Assembly (NCBI GenBank): GCA_003013855.2
Contig: PVNU02001548.1
Span: 1,860,001 to 1,924,000, forward strand
Direction of reading: 5' to 3'
DNA from: Liriodendron chinense
Lineage: Eukaryota > Streptophyta > Magnoliopsida > Magnoliales > Magnoliaceae
Length of the DNA stretch: 64,000 bases
The notes under the pieces were generated by a model. It searched no databases and was not told the origin of the DNA. It saw nothing but the letters and a program-made list of their open reading frames with translations. Numbering within the stretch: position 1 is the stretch's first letter; each line of letters opens with the position of its first letter. Both the position numbers and the translations under genes were made by a program. This document shows positions 22,400-33,770 of this stretch, piece by piece.

Positions 22400-25300
22400 A
22401 TTCAAGAGAATATTCTAGTCCACCTTAGAGAATCAACTAACAAGCTTATATCTTTAGAGGTAACAGTCCAGTGGGAGGCAAAAAAGGTGTTACTAATTGT
22501 TGTATTTATGAAATGCTCCCAAATCCTCCGGAGATCATTGTGGGCAGATTTGGCTCGCATCGCGACGTCACAAGTTGGAGCATGGGTTGGAGACTTTAAT
22601 GAGGTGATATCTCACTTGAAAAGAATTGGAGGTCAGAGAAGAAATGTAGGAGGATCACATGAGTTCGTAGAAGCTATAAACAGGTCAGCCCTTATTGATG
22701 CAGAATTCACTGGAAACAATTTTACTTAGAGTAACAATCAATTAGGAACAACGCGTGTGTGGGCCAAACTGGACAGAGTTCTTTGCAATGATGCTTGGTT
22801 CAACAATTTAAAACTTTCCATGGGACTCATCTAGCGTAGGTAGATTCTGACCATGTGCCTTTGCTCCTATCTTTCCCGTCGGACCCTCCGTCTCAGTTTC
22901 AAAGAATGTGGCTTTTGCAAGAATCTTTTTTCCCTATCATGAAAGTGACATGGGGCTTGGCTGATGGTTCCCTCTCTACCAACCCCATAAACAGCCTTTT
23001 ATCTAAAATGAAGCTCGCGAAACTAGCCATCCAAGCTTGGAATAGAAACATATTCGGGAATATGTTCTAGAAAATTAACCTGGCAGAGGCATTAGTGTCC
23101 CAAGCTGAAACTAAACTCCAAGTTACCCTTATCCAAAATTAAGAGATCTTCAACCGGCAAAGAATGAGTTAGCAAAATTGCAGCTGATGGAAGAAGCGTT
23201 CTAAAAGTAGAAATCTCGTAAGCGATGGCTGGAGGAAGGCGACAGAAACACCACTTTCTTTTACAATGAAGTAAATGTAAGAAGGCATAAAGATCAAATA
23301 CACCAAATTCAACTAGACAATGGTGAAAGAATTATAAATGCAAGGAGGTTCAAAGAAGAGGCTGTAAGATACTTTGTAAACTTGTTTTGTGCTGAAATTT
23401 GTGAGCCAGATGAGGAGCTACTTCACTCTATCCCAACAAGTGTAACTGTAGAAGACAACGAACACCTTTTAGCAGCTCCAACTATTGAAGAGGTTAGACA
23501 TGCGGTTGAGTCCATTCTGAAGGATAGTGCATCGGACCCAGATGGTTTTCTAGTGTCTTCTTCTCATCTTGCTCAGAGATTGTGGGGACGGAAGTTCTAA
23601 ATGTAGTGACGCATTTCTTCGGTGGAGGTAGTCTACTACGAACCTTCACGTCGAAGCTAGTATACCTCATCTCGAAAAGACCAAACCCAGCTAAGTTTGT
23701 AGACTTCCGGCCTATAAGTCTCTGCAATTGTATTTATAAGATCTTCTCAAAAGTGATAACAAATATACTGAGCTTGTTGCTGCCCAGGATCATTTCACTC
23801 AAGCAAGGGGCTTTCGTCCAAGGGAGATCGATGGTAGAGAATATAACACTGGCGCAAGAGCTATTTAGAGATATAGGAAGGGAAGTCAAGGCTAACAACA
23901 TTATTCTAAAATTAGATATGGAGAAGGCTTATGACAGAATTGATTGGAATTTTTTTGAAGAAGGTTTTGGACCAGTTTGGATTTAGCCAAAAATGGATTA
24001 ACTCATGGTTCTCAGTTCTGGTAAATTGAGAACCTTGCGGTTTTTTCAAATCTTCAAAGGGGCTATGCTAGGGAAACCCAATTTCGCCTTAGTTGTTTAT
24101 TTTGGCAGCAGAGGTATTTAGCAGGGGTTTCAAAGCTCTATTGGATAGGGGTCTTTGTCAGCCTTTTAAGTCTAGCACGGGTTGTCTGCATGTAACCACT
24201 TACTATCTGGTGACGATATGGTTGTTTTCATCAATGAGAATAGCAGCACGGTGAGGACAACGATGGAATTCCTGAAAAGATATCAGTGAGCATCAGGTCA
24301 GAAAGTTAATAAAAATAAAAGTGGGATGCATACATCAGAGAAGCTACCAAATGTATGGAGAAGAGAAATTGAAAAAAGGACTGGCAATTCTAAGTCATCA
24401 GTGTAGCTCACTTACCTGGGTGTGCCCATCTTTAAAGGAAGATCTAGAAGACCTTTATTTCGGCCTCTAGTTACTTGGATTCAACGATGGATAGCGGGTT
24501 GGAAGGCTAAGTGTTTGAACCAAGCATGTAAACTTATGTTGATTAAGCAAGTGTTGACAAAGTGTTCCAATCCACTCTATGGTAGTTGCAGATATTCTGG
24601 CGAGCGTCCTTTTAGCCCTAGAAAAAGAGTTTTCTAACTTGTTTGGGGCTAGGAAGATGGGAGAAGAAAATTACATTAGCCAAGCTGGAAAAGAATTGCA
24701 CTCCGGAAACAGGAAGGGGGGTTAGGGGTCAAGAAGCTAAAAGATGTAATGAAAGGTCTAAGAATGAAATTAACTTGGGCAGTCAGATTTTCGAGTACAG
24801 ATAGCCTTTGGGCATCTTTTGTGAGAAGCAAATACAAGCTAGATGTGGAGGAAAGGCAGGAGAATGGCACGTACAAACTCAAGTCTTCTTTTTGGAAAAG
24901 GATTTGCGAGTGTTTCCCCCTGATTCAAGAACATGTTCGCTGGTTGATAGGCTAAGAGGAATGTGAGTTGAAAGAACATATTCATCAGGAAGGCTTTTGC
25001 ACATCGCATAAAGAAGACAGATGTATATGGACCCAAACTACAACGGGTGAACTCACCGTCAAAGCAGCTTGGAATCAGTCTAGGACTTCAACAGATCATA
25101 GGGCCTGGTCGAAGTGAGTGTGGCATCCTAAAATGCGGCTTAAAATCTCAGTTTTAAATTGGAAGCTGCTTCAAGGGGTTGTGGCGGTAGACTCTAGAAT
25201 TTAAGCAAAAAGTATTCAACTAGCTTCAAAGTGTGTATGTTGCTGGTTGGAAAAGAAGCCAGAGAGGGAATCCCTGGAGCATCTACTCACGTCAGGCGAG

Positions 25301-25621
25301 CTAGCTACAAAGGTATGGAGCTATTTTAACCATTTTTTTTTCTTTTATCTTGAGCCAATTGGTGATTGGGAGAGAATCCCAATGGTGGCAAGCAACCTCA
25401 CTAAGGGACTGCTTGGCTCTTAATGGATTATTGCCTTGCATTACTTTCTGGGTGATATGGAAAGAGAGGAATAGAGCTCATCTTGAAGGTTTATTAGTTA
25501 TGGTGGGTAGGATGATTATTGAGATCCAAAGGTGGATTCACCACCTATGCCCGGACCTTCCGCCTCTGAAATATAATATGGTGTCTAGACGTTATACCTT
25601 CCAGGAGTTGGGCCTGGTCAC
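22400..25621 (+). pseudogene. L1 LINE: endonuclease, RT, zf-RVT (5' part)
   Basis: Plus-strand plant L1. Endonuclease C-terminal half at 22450-22830 (WVGDFNEVISHLKRIGG, ALIDAEFTGNNFT, RVWAKLDRVLCNDAWF); RT at 23600-24640 (NPAKFVDFRPISLCNCIYKI, QGAFVQGRSMVENITLAQEL, LKLDMEKAYDRIDW, a degraded GDDM active-site box near 24210, TYLGVPIFKGRS); zf-RVT-like domain at 25100-25330 (KISVLNWKLLQG, SLEHLLTSGELATKVW). Many frameshifts and stops, and the N-terminal endonuclease is missing. The reading breaks at ...QELGLVT where hAT-A is inserted and resumes at 31400. Confidence 0.92.
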
Positions 25622-25725
25622 CAAGGTGTCCCGTATCGGTTTCGGTGGGCGTAACGGTGCCCACCGTTTCTGATACGGATACGGGCCGTATCGGCCGATA
25701 CGCCCCCCGTAACGGTCAACTTTTT
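25622..25725. repeat. hAT-A left subterminal CpG-rich array
   Basis: About 100 bp packed with CGTATCGG, GTAACGG and their complements, ending in CCGTAACGGTCAAC and a T run. The right end ends in the inverted equivalent. CpG density is far above the AT-rich surroundings. Likely transposase-binding sites by analogy with subterminal repeats of other hATs (inference). Confidence 0.8.
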
Positions 25726-26336
25726 TTTTTTTGCCAAAAAATTTTAAAAAAATATGGATTAAATCCAGAAAATTCCAAACATCCCAAATATGCATTCATT
25801 TATAATTTTGAACATGTTTATGGTGGTGAAGCGGTCTACTCTTTGGTGAAAAAGCTGTATCGGGGCTGTCTGGTGAATTTATGAAGCTAATAACCTGGAA
25901 TTAACTGCAGAACTTATAAATTCAAATTTCTAACTGTCTAATACCAATAATATGTATATTAGAATAAATGTAACATCAAAGTATTTCAATTTTCACATGT
26001 ACTATTATTTTTTTATAATTTACTTTATATTATTTACAATTTATTTACATACCTGAGGAGTGAGGAGTGAGGACTTGCAAAAAATAATGTATTAAGACTT
26101 CTCTTATCTTGAATCTATGACCGACTCTTGTCCTGCCAATTGAACATTCTAAAGTAGAAAAAAAAATTAGTAATACCTGATATACTCCCCTGCAAGCATG
26201 TTGATTAAAGATTACTTGACTGGTTGTCACTTGTCAGGGGAGTTATTTTAAACACAAGTTCAACAATGTAAAGTGTGTGTTTTTTTGGTGAATGTATGAC
26301 CATGTGGGTAATGGAAAAGACTCACCAAATCGGAAC

Positions 26337-26980
26337 TCACCACCAAAATGAAAACCTGCTTTGTTGTGGTTGCTCAACCTCCACGTCGTCGTCGTCATCA
26401 TCATCGGGTTGTTGCAGTCTTGTTGTTGCATATCCATAATATTCAGTGCCAGAGGGAAAGATCAGGTCAACGAAACCTGATGATGACTGATCCTGACTAG
26501 GCAAAGATTCTGACCCTGAGTGAGGATATCTACTAGTGCCCGTCGAATAGCCGTGCCCATACTGGTACTCGTATTCAGGGCCAGGCTGTTGAGATTGAGA
26601 TGAATAACTTGGATTTGGTTCATATGGTATATGTGGAACAGCGTCAGGAGGACTACTCCAACATGAAAGTGGCGGAACAGGTTCCTTATAATCCCATTGG
26701 TTGTAAGAATACCCATAATTCCTCGGATCATAGCCATACGCATGCTGATGTTCCAGATCTGTCGGTGTAGATTGCGGTGCAGGAGCAGGACCTGCAGGTG
26801 CACTACTGGAGCCAGGCTCTTGCTGGCTGTATCGTGACTCAGTACACTCATAAGTTCGACCCCCTCGGCCCCGCCTGCTTCGTCGAAGTTCATCAGCCTC
26901 GCGATCCGTAGACGGCTGTATGGTATCAGTAGCCCTGGTGGGTTGAGCAATGCCAGAAGTGGGAGGACCAGCATTAGGTG

Positions 26981-27017
<37 letters not shown>

Positions 27018-29453
27018 TGTTTCAGTATCGCTAGAGCTCGCACTCTTCTGCTGAGTTTGCATGAAATCCGCCCCCCTTTCTGGGTCCAACACAAATGCAC
27101 GACTCTCTTGCTGTGCCCTGCGTATTTCTGGGTCTTCAACTTCTATTTCTTCACTATCATCTTCTATTTCTTTTTCCCTTACTTCCAACCAAGGTAGAAG
27201 TGGGTCATCCTCATCATAAATATTTTCCAAGTTTATTGGACAATAATCCCCATCACCGGCGTTACTGATATGCCTCCTTGAATGCATGCGCATTCTTAGC
27301 CTCATGTTGTAATGCATAAAGACAAGTCTATCTAACGTCCTAGTCTGAATTCTATTTCTATTCTTCGTATGAATAAGTGCAAAACAACTCCAATTTCTTT
27401 CGCAACTAGAGGAAGACGTTGTTTGGCTCAAAATCCTTACTGCAATTTTTTGGAGAGCCGGTGTAGTCTCTCCGAAATTTATCCACCAGTCGGCGGGGTG
27501 CAACTTAAGTACTGCATGTTGTGCAAGAGTATCTCCAAAGCTACCCTGGCGAGTTCCAAATATATCCAATTCATTCAAAGCCTTTATTTGTACATCTAAG
27601 TCAGGCTCTAATCTCTTTATCACGTTCTTTAATCCAATACGAATCTCATCATCCATAACAAATGATTGGGCATATCTATACCTAGGATTTAGGTAATAAC
27701 CTGCTGCATGAATATCGTGGTGGAGCTGCTTTGTCCATCTTTTGTCGATCAAATTCCAGTAAGCTCGCCAGCTTGAACAATCACGTTGAATTGCCAACTT
27801 CGCTTTATCCATGGCGTCGTAGAGGAAGCCCATCGTAGGTGCTTCATCGGTTTCAACAAGACGAAGTACCCTCATCAGTGGTTCCATCACCTTTAAAATT
27901 TTCTTAACCCTTTTCCAATATTTGTTGTCTCTTATGGTGTTTACAACATCAACCGGCGTCCCTGATGTCTTCTTCCCATATTTTGTGTTGAGCCATTGTT
28001 GGGAAGCAAACATTTCACTCAACTCTCCCCTATGCTGATACAAACTCTCTAAAGCTATAAAGTTTGTTGCAAATCTAGTCGCCGCTGGCCTAAGCAACTC
28101 TCGTCCCTTCGTGAACTTCCTCATTATTGCAACTAGGTGATTATGGTTGTAAATAAATGTTGTCACTTCTTTTGCTTTTTCAACCATTTCTTTGACATTC
28201 TTTCTCTTTCCAATATCTTCCAATATAAGATCAATACAATGTGCAGCACACGGTGACCAAAATATATGTGTTCTCTTTAGCATCAACAAATTTCCTGCAG
28301 ACTTATATGTTGCTTCATTATTTGTCACAATCTGCACCACATTCTCCTCCCCAATCTCATCCACTACTTTATCCATCAAGCTAAAAATATATTCAGCATT
28401 TTTTATTTCATCCGAGGCATCAATTGACTTGTGGTACACTGTTCCCAAGTGGCAATACACCATGAAGTTGATCATGCTGCGTCTTGTTGGGCCAGTCCAA
28501 CCATCACACATGATCGTGCATCCTCTGGCCTGCCATATGGGTTTAAAGGTATTTACGTATGCCTTTGTATCTGCATACTCTGCGTCTGTCCATTTTCCCC
28601 TAATCTCCTTGGCTGTGGGAGCTTTAATTCCTTCACCTGCTTCTGCTGCTGCATCAATTACCACCTGCCAATATGGAGAGTTTGCCGCATTAGGGGGTAT
28701 GTTGGCATGTATAAATAACTTTGCTGCTGCCCTACCCAGTTTCTCAACAGAAGTTCTACTCCACATTTGTTTTATCTTCTTTTGTTTACTAGATTCTTTC
28801 CTAAAGAGGATCGGATCAACAGAGGGTCTCCTAGGCACATCTTCTTCTTCCACATCTACATCTATAGGATGACGAGCTACATGTGAAGATGTGCCCCGCC
28901 GGCTGCTAAACATACGCCTTAATCCACCAAACGTACTCCCTCCAACCCCAGCTGTACTTCCCGTTGGGGCTGCAGTTGTACTCCCCTGGCCACTCCCACT
29001 CCCACTCGCACTTGAACCAAACGTGCGTCGACGTTCTTCCTCTTCACGAGCATAGCGCACGCTTTCTCTCCTAGCTATAGTCATTTCTCGATCAGAATCT
29101 TCCTCAGAATCAATGATGTCTTCGCCACGAACGCCCATATATTCTGGACCAAACACCTCTTGTCGGGCCGCATCAAGGATATCATCTTTCTTTTTCTGCA
29201 CAGCAGCTCGTTTCCCCTTTGACTCTTCTAAATTGGCTTGCATCAGTATCATTATCTCTTTGGGAACTTTGGTGCATCCTGCAACTTGACCCTTTCGATG
29301 TGCCAAATGTTGTTTAAGTCGCGTAATTCCACCATTTATTACTCTATCACAATAATTGCATTTTATTTGGTGCCTTCCACCACCTACCCTCTGACAATGT
29401 TCCCATCCAATATCCTCATTTGCAGTTCCACTTCCAGTTCCAGTCCTAGACAT
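26337..29453 (-). CDS. hAT transposase (BED finger, DUF659, hATC), 1038 aa
   Basis: An uninterrupted 1038-codon frame starting at ATG 29453-29451. Residues ~17-60 form a BED-type zinc finger (C32, C35, H49, H52 in IKCNYCDRV...RLKQHLAH). The RNase-H-like catalytic region follows: D317 in CDGWTGPTRRSM, the second acidic site reads VTNNEATYKSAG with N378 where the family has Asp (VTDN), then the CxxH motif CAAHC (C402, H405), and the hATC dimerisation region near 650-730 (LHPADWW, SSSSCERNWS with E685, LVFMHYNMRLR). The C-terminal ~250 residues are low-complexity: a poly-Asp run encoded by an ATC repeat near 26985-27017, Ser/Pro/Gln/Tyr-rich text, and a second Asp run close to the end. Such proteins cut and paste hAT ends in the nucleus. 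Whether it is active is doubtful because of N378. No introns are needed. Confidence 0.95.
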
Positions 29454-29739
29454 TTTTTAATTAGAGATGGCTTATGTGATGTGGCTATGTCACTTAGATA
29501 CTGAGTCTAAGAGTGAAATACTTAGATTTTAAAATTTATAAATGTAATTGTAAATCTTAAATACAGATAATGAAATCAAGTACTAACTACTAAATTCAAA
29601 TACTAAAGTAACTAAACCCTATGGGCTACAGCCTACAAAGTACAACTACGAAGCTCCAAAGTCCAAAACGGCAAAACCTGTCGAAAAAATAAAAATATAA
29701 ACATACATTAGTCATTACTCATTAATCTGTAAATATGAT
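29454..29739. promoter_or_regulatory. Transposase 5' leader region
   Basis: AT-rich 290 bp between the start codon and the tandem array. The promoter should lie here or in the array (inference from position). No clear TATA box could be singled out in such AT-rich sequence. Confidence 0.35.
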
Positions 29740-30960
29740 TCTCCATGTTTTTGAAAAAAAATGATTTTCTCTAATTTTTAAAATTATTCCGAAATTTAAA
29801 CAAATACAAAAAAAATAACAAACCATATGCATAATCTGTAAAATGCACATGATTATGTTCTATTATAAGTAACACATGTTATCCAACCTTTTAAACTAGA
29901 ATTTTTTTTTGAAAATATTAATTTTCCCTAATTTTTAAAATTATTCCGAAATTAAAAAAATACAAAAAAATTAGCAAACCATGTGCATAATCTGTAAAAT
30001 GCACACGATTATGTTCTATTATAAGTAACACATGTCATCCAACCTTTAAATCAGAATTTTTTTTTGAAAATATTAATTTTCCCTAATTTTTAAAATTATT
30101 CCGAAATTAAAAAAAAACAAAAAAAATAGCAAACCATGTGCATAATCTGTAAAATGCACATGATTATGTTCTATTATAAGTGACACATGTCATCCAACCT
30201 TTACATCAGAATTTTTTTTTGAAAATATTAATTTTCTCTAATTTTTAAAATTATTCCGAAATTAAAAAAATACAAAAAAAATAGCAAACCATGTGCATAA
30301 TCTGTAAAATGCACACGATTATGTTCTATTATAAGTAACACATGTCATCCAACCTTTAAATCAGAATTTTTTTTTAAATATTAATTTTCCCTAATTTTTA
30401 AAATTATTCCGAAATTATAAAAATACAAAAAAAATAGCAAACCATGTGCATAATCTGTAAAATGCACATGATTATGTTCTATTATAAGTGACACATGTCA
30501 TCCAACCTTTACATCAGAATTTTTTTTGAAAATATTAATTTTCCCTAATTTTTAAAATTATTCCGAAATTAAAAAAATACAAAAAAAATAGCAAACCATG
30601 TGCATAATCTGTAAAGTGCACATGATTATGTTCTATTATAAGTAACACATATTATCCAACCTTTAAACCAGAATTTGTTTTTGAAAAAAATGATTTTTCC
30701 TAATTTTTAAATTTATTCCGAAATTATTCCGAAATTAAAAAAAATACAAAAAAAATAGCAAATCATGTGCATAATCTGTAAAATGCACATGATTGTGTCC
30801 TACTATAAGTAACACATGTTATCCAACCATTAAACCAGAAAAAGAAAAAAAAAAACATGATTTTTACTAATTTTTAATATTAATCCGAAAATAGACCGAA
30901 ATTAAAAAAAATATAAAAAAAATATAAAAATCAGTTGCATAATCTTGAAATACACATTTT
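29740..30960. repeat. 155-bp tandem array upstream of hAT-A transposase
   Basis: About eight copies of a unit containing TTATTCCGAAATTA, an A-rich run, CCATGTGCATAATCTGTAAA, ATGCACATGATTATGTTCT and ATTATAAGT. The TTATTCCG landmark falls at about 29785, 29941, 30097, 30251, 30404, 30558 and 30713, with a diverged copy at 30879, so the period is 153-156 bp. Inner copies are very similar while the outermost ones are diverged, the usual outcome of unequal exchange. Neither MITE retains it. Confidence 0.93.
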
Positions 30961-31226
30961 AACATTTTACAATGGCTACAACATCATATCAAGGTGGAAA
31001 AAAAGTGATTAGAGGAAGAAAAATGTATAAATACCTATTTTCAGATTTCTTCGAAAAATGGCCCACGGAGCTTCGATTTATCCAAATCGTAGAAATTGGT
31101 CGTTTTAATTCTCCAAAATAGACTAATTGTGGTCGTTTTTAGCAAAAGAACAGATTAGAAAAGAAATGGGGGAAGAAAAGTGGGAAGAAAATGCAAAACA
31201 GCAAGTATTTATAAAAAAAAAAAAAT
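30961..31226. other. hAT-A spacer between tandem array and right terminus
   Basis: AT-rich with purine-rich runs; ends in a poly-A run next to the right CpG-rich array. Nothing else recognised. Confidence 0.5.
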
Positions 31227-31399
31227 GACCGTTTTTTGACCGTGACGGGGGCCGTAACGGCCGTTTTGGGCCGTACCGGCCGTTACGGCCCCGTAACGGA
31301 CCGGTACGGTCAAAATTCTTGGGGTCCCCGATTTGGACCCCGTATCGCGTAACGGTACCGGACGTTTCCGGTACGTATCGGCCGGTACGGCACTCATAG
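31227..31399. repeat. hAT-A right subterminal CpG-rich array
   Basis: About 170 bp of repeated CCGTAACGG, GGCCGTTACGG, ACCGGTACGG and CGTATCGG motifs in both orientations. It starts beside an A run (the counterpart of the T run at the left array). Arms of both hAT-A MITEs are built from the same motif. Confidence 0.82.
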
Positions 31400-31530
31400 C
31401 TGGTCACTGAAACACAGCGTAACAAACGTGTTTCCCTTCTAAAGTGGGAAAGGCCACCTGCGGGCTTGGTGAAAGTCAATGTTGATGGCTCTTTGTGTGG
31501 CAACTCGGGTGAATCAGGTGGTGGGTGAAT
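31400..31530 (+). pseudogene. L1 LINE RNase H start (3' part of split LINE)
   Basis: Continues the LINE frame after hAT-A: VTETQRNKRV, LLKWERPPAGLVKVNVDGSL and CGNSGESGGG. NVDGS contains the first catalytic Asp of the plant LINE RNase H. A stop follows immediately and the rest of the domain is missing, so the LINE was also 3'-truncated or rearranged here. Confidence 0.88.
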
Positions 31531-31564
31531 CTTTTCAATTCCATCAATAGATGGTGATTCCAAT

Positions 31565-31599
<35 letters not shown>

Positions 31600-32683
31600 C
31601 TTGAAGAGAACATGTCTTTTGAAGAAATAAAAACGTGGTTAATTCTATATACCTAAAAACGCATGTTTCTTTCCTATCTTCCAAAGTATATGGAATTTGA
31701 AACAAAAAATAAAGTGTTTTTTTTTTTCTTCAAAATATTGGTTTAGAACGAAGTTTTGCTAACTATTGTCATGAATGACCATGCCCTGAAAATACTCTCC
31801 TAGTATTATCCAAAACCTTTTGATTTGTGCAAATAGCCAATGGAGATTGGGAATATAGAATCCTGATGACGGTTAATCGTATTTTTTTAAAACAATATGC
31901 ATGATCATCAATGATGAAGGTGGAGATCAATGATGGTGATTGTCAATTGGTAAGGGTACCAAAATTCGGCAAGAAACTCCAAGGCCATTCATGTTGATCA
32001 AGAGACGATATGTCACCTTGGAAGCGGCTTATCAACAAGAGCCAAAAATTGAAAATTTAAGTGATATAGAGCCCCTTCTCTCTTTTATTTCGCATAGAGG
32101 AAATAATAACAAATTTCAAAACCAACTATGGCTCGAGATGACTATTTACCAATACGATAAATACGAATATACTTCCAAGGGACTTTATTTATTGATAAAA
32201 GACTTCTAACTCTATTAATCAATTATAAAAATATTGTTAAACTTTGGACTAATGAAAATGAATATGACAACTAGTATAAAAGAAAGAAAACATATGAAAA
32301 TATTGGTTTTGAGAGGTTTCTAGCTTCATGTCTGACCCAATATTCTCTAACCAATCCACCCCATGTGTGGGGACCCTCAAACTACTATCAAGGAGAGTCA
32401 ATTTACAAAATGCCCCATCTTGACAACAATCTACTAAGTTAACCAAAATTTCTTCATGCAGTGTTGGATTTATGTGTTCTTGGACTCATTTAAAAATTTA
32501 TATGCTTTTAAATGAGACCAAATTCTCATTGTTTCAATGTTGTTTTTGTTAAGGGACTTTAGCAATTTTATCCATAGAAGTACACTATAAATTTCTTCAC
32601 AGGATTTAAAGCGATGGTTGGAGCATGGGGCCCACCTGTCTGAGTTTTGTTGAGGCCAAAATCTAATCCTAAGGTAAAAGAGA
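31531..32683. other. Spacer between LINE and copia B
   Basis: Begins with a (CT)n run at about 31567-31596. The rest is AT-rich. A plus-strand frame of 89 codons at 31940-32209 shows no domain I recognise. Text near 32590-32650 (CAGGTGGGCCCCATGCTCC in reverse) resembles the GGGCCCACC-type elements. Nothing else supported. Confidence 0.45.
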
Positions 32684-33770
32684 TCATGATGCACCTTGTG
32701 ATAATATTTGTTTCCAGATTTGATCAGAAAGGCGTCGATATTGTTCTAGAACATCGAGAGGAGGGGACTGAATAATAAATAACCAATGATTGTCTTTAAT
32801 TGGAGTCTCCAAGGGACAACAAACTAGCATGTTTGTTTCTTGAAGCAGAACTAAAGAGTAATTCCTTTGAGAGATGAAGATGTCGCAGGTAGACGAGCAC
32901 TCTTGATGCCAAGGAAGCATTGCAAACAATCCAAATCTTTAATTTCGAAGTCCAATGTAAGAAAATGCTTGACCAAGGCTATTTCTGTAAAATTACACCC
33001 AATCATAACAATATCACAATAATCATAGTAAAACTCTCTGGTTTTACTTTACAAATGCAGAATGTTCAGCGGAACATCGCAGAAATCTAAGTTGAATGAT
33101 AGAAGCATTGAAGCAGTGAAACCATGCACGTGGAGATTGTTTCAGACCATACAATGCTTTCTTGAGCCAACACACTTTTCCCTCGCTACCCTGGGGAAGG
33201 AATCCAAAAGGTAAATGTATATAGATTTCTTCATGAAGATCGCCATGGAGAAAGGCATTCTTAATGTCTAATTGGTGAAGCGGTCAATCTTGATGAGCAA
33301 CAATGGATAAAATAATGTGGATAAAGTTTGTCTTTGCAATAGGGGAGAATGTATCATGATAATCAAATTTTTATCGTTGTGTAAAACTTTTGGCAACTAA
33401 TAGTCCTTATGTTGATTAATAGTACCATTAGGGTTATACTTATTGTTGAAAACCCACTTGTAGCCAACGACAGGTCGGCCCTTTAGAAGAAGAGCTAACT
33501 CCTAAGTCCCTTGTTGTTCCAGGGCATACATCTTATCAATCACGACATCCTTCCACTTGGAATCCTTTAAGGACTTTGTTATGGAGAATGGAATAAAAGA
33601 AGAAGATAGTGAAGAAAGAAAAGTCCGAAAAGATAGACAATTGATCATAAGAAGCGTGATTATTAATTGGATAAGCCACAGTACATCAGTACGACAATAG
33701 GCAGGAGGAATGATTGTGCATTTGGCTTTTGAAATAGCAATGGGAGGGTGAAAAGACAAATAATCACTAG
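32684..33770 (-). pseudogene. Copia B reverse transcriptase
   Basis: Minus frames: 33502-33759 holds the RT entry (SLKDSKWKDVVIDKMYALEQ; family ALxDPKWxxAMxEEMxALxxN), near 33200 come PFGFLPQGSEGKVCWLKKAL and YGLKQSPRAWFHCF, and 32684-32929 carries IFISQRNYSLVLLQETNML, PLETPIKDN and YRRLSDQIW. Ends abruptly near 32700 before RNase H, so the 3' part of the element is deleted. Multiple shifts. Confidence 0.88.

Larger units (their letters stand above)
25622..31399 (-). mobile_element. hAT-A, full-length hAT transposon, 5778 bp
   Basis: Bounded by a perfect 8-bp target duplication, CTGGTCAC at 25614-25621 and 31400-31407. Imperfect inverted ends: left CAAGGTGTCCCGTATCGG, right (rc) CTATGAGTGCCGTACCGG. 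Excising it joins LINE text ELGLVT to ETQRNKR...KWERPPAG, so the host site is the LINE just upstream of its RNase H. Contents from right to left (sense of the gene): CpG-rich subterminal array, 155-bp tandem array, transposase gene, 3' spacer, and second CpG-rich subterminal array. The perfect duplication marks it as the youngest bounded hAT here. Confidence 0.95.

Noticed and set aside
26462..27139. 225-codon minus-strand frame with poly-Met
   Set aside because: Shifted-frame shadow of the transposase C-terminal ATC repeat region.
28192..28872. 226-codon plus-strand open frame
   Set aside because: Lies wholly antisense to the hAT transposase; its hydrophobic, Ser/Cys-rich product has no domain and follows from the codon pattern of the real gene.
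29740..30960. Centromeric satellite block
   Set aside because: The unit length is in the satellite range, but the array has only about eight copies and lies within the bounded hAT element.
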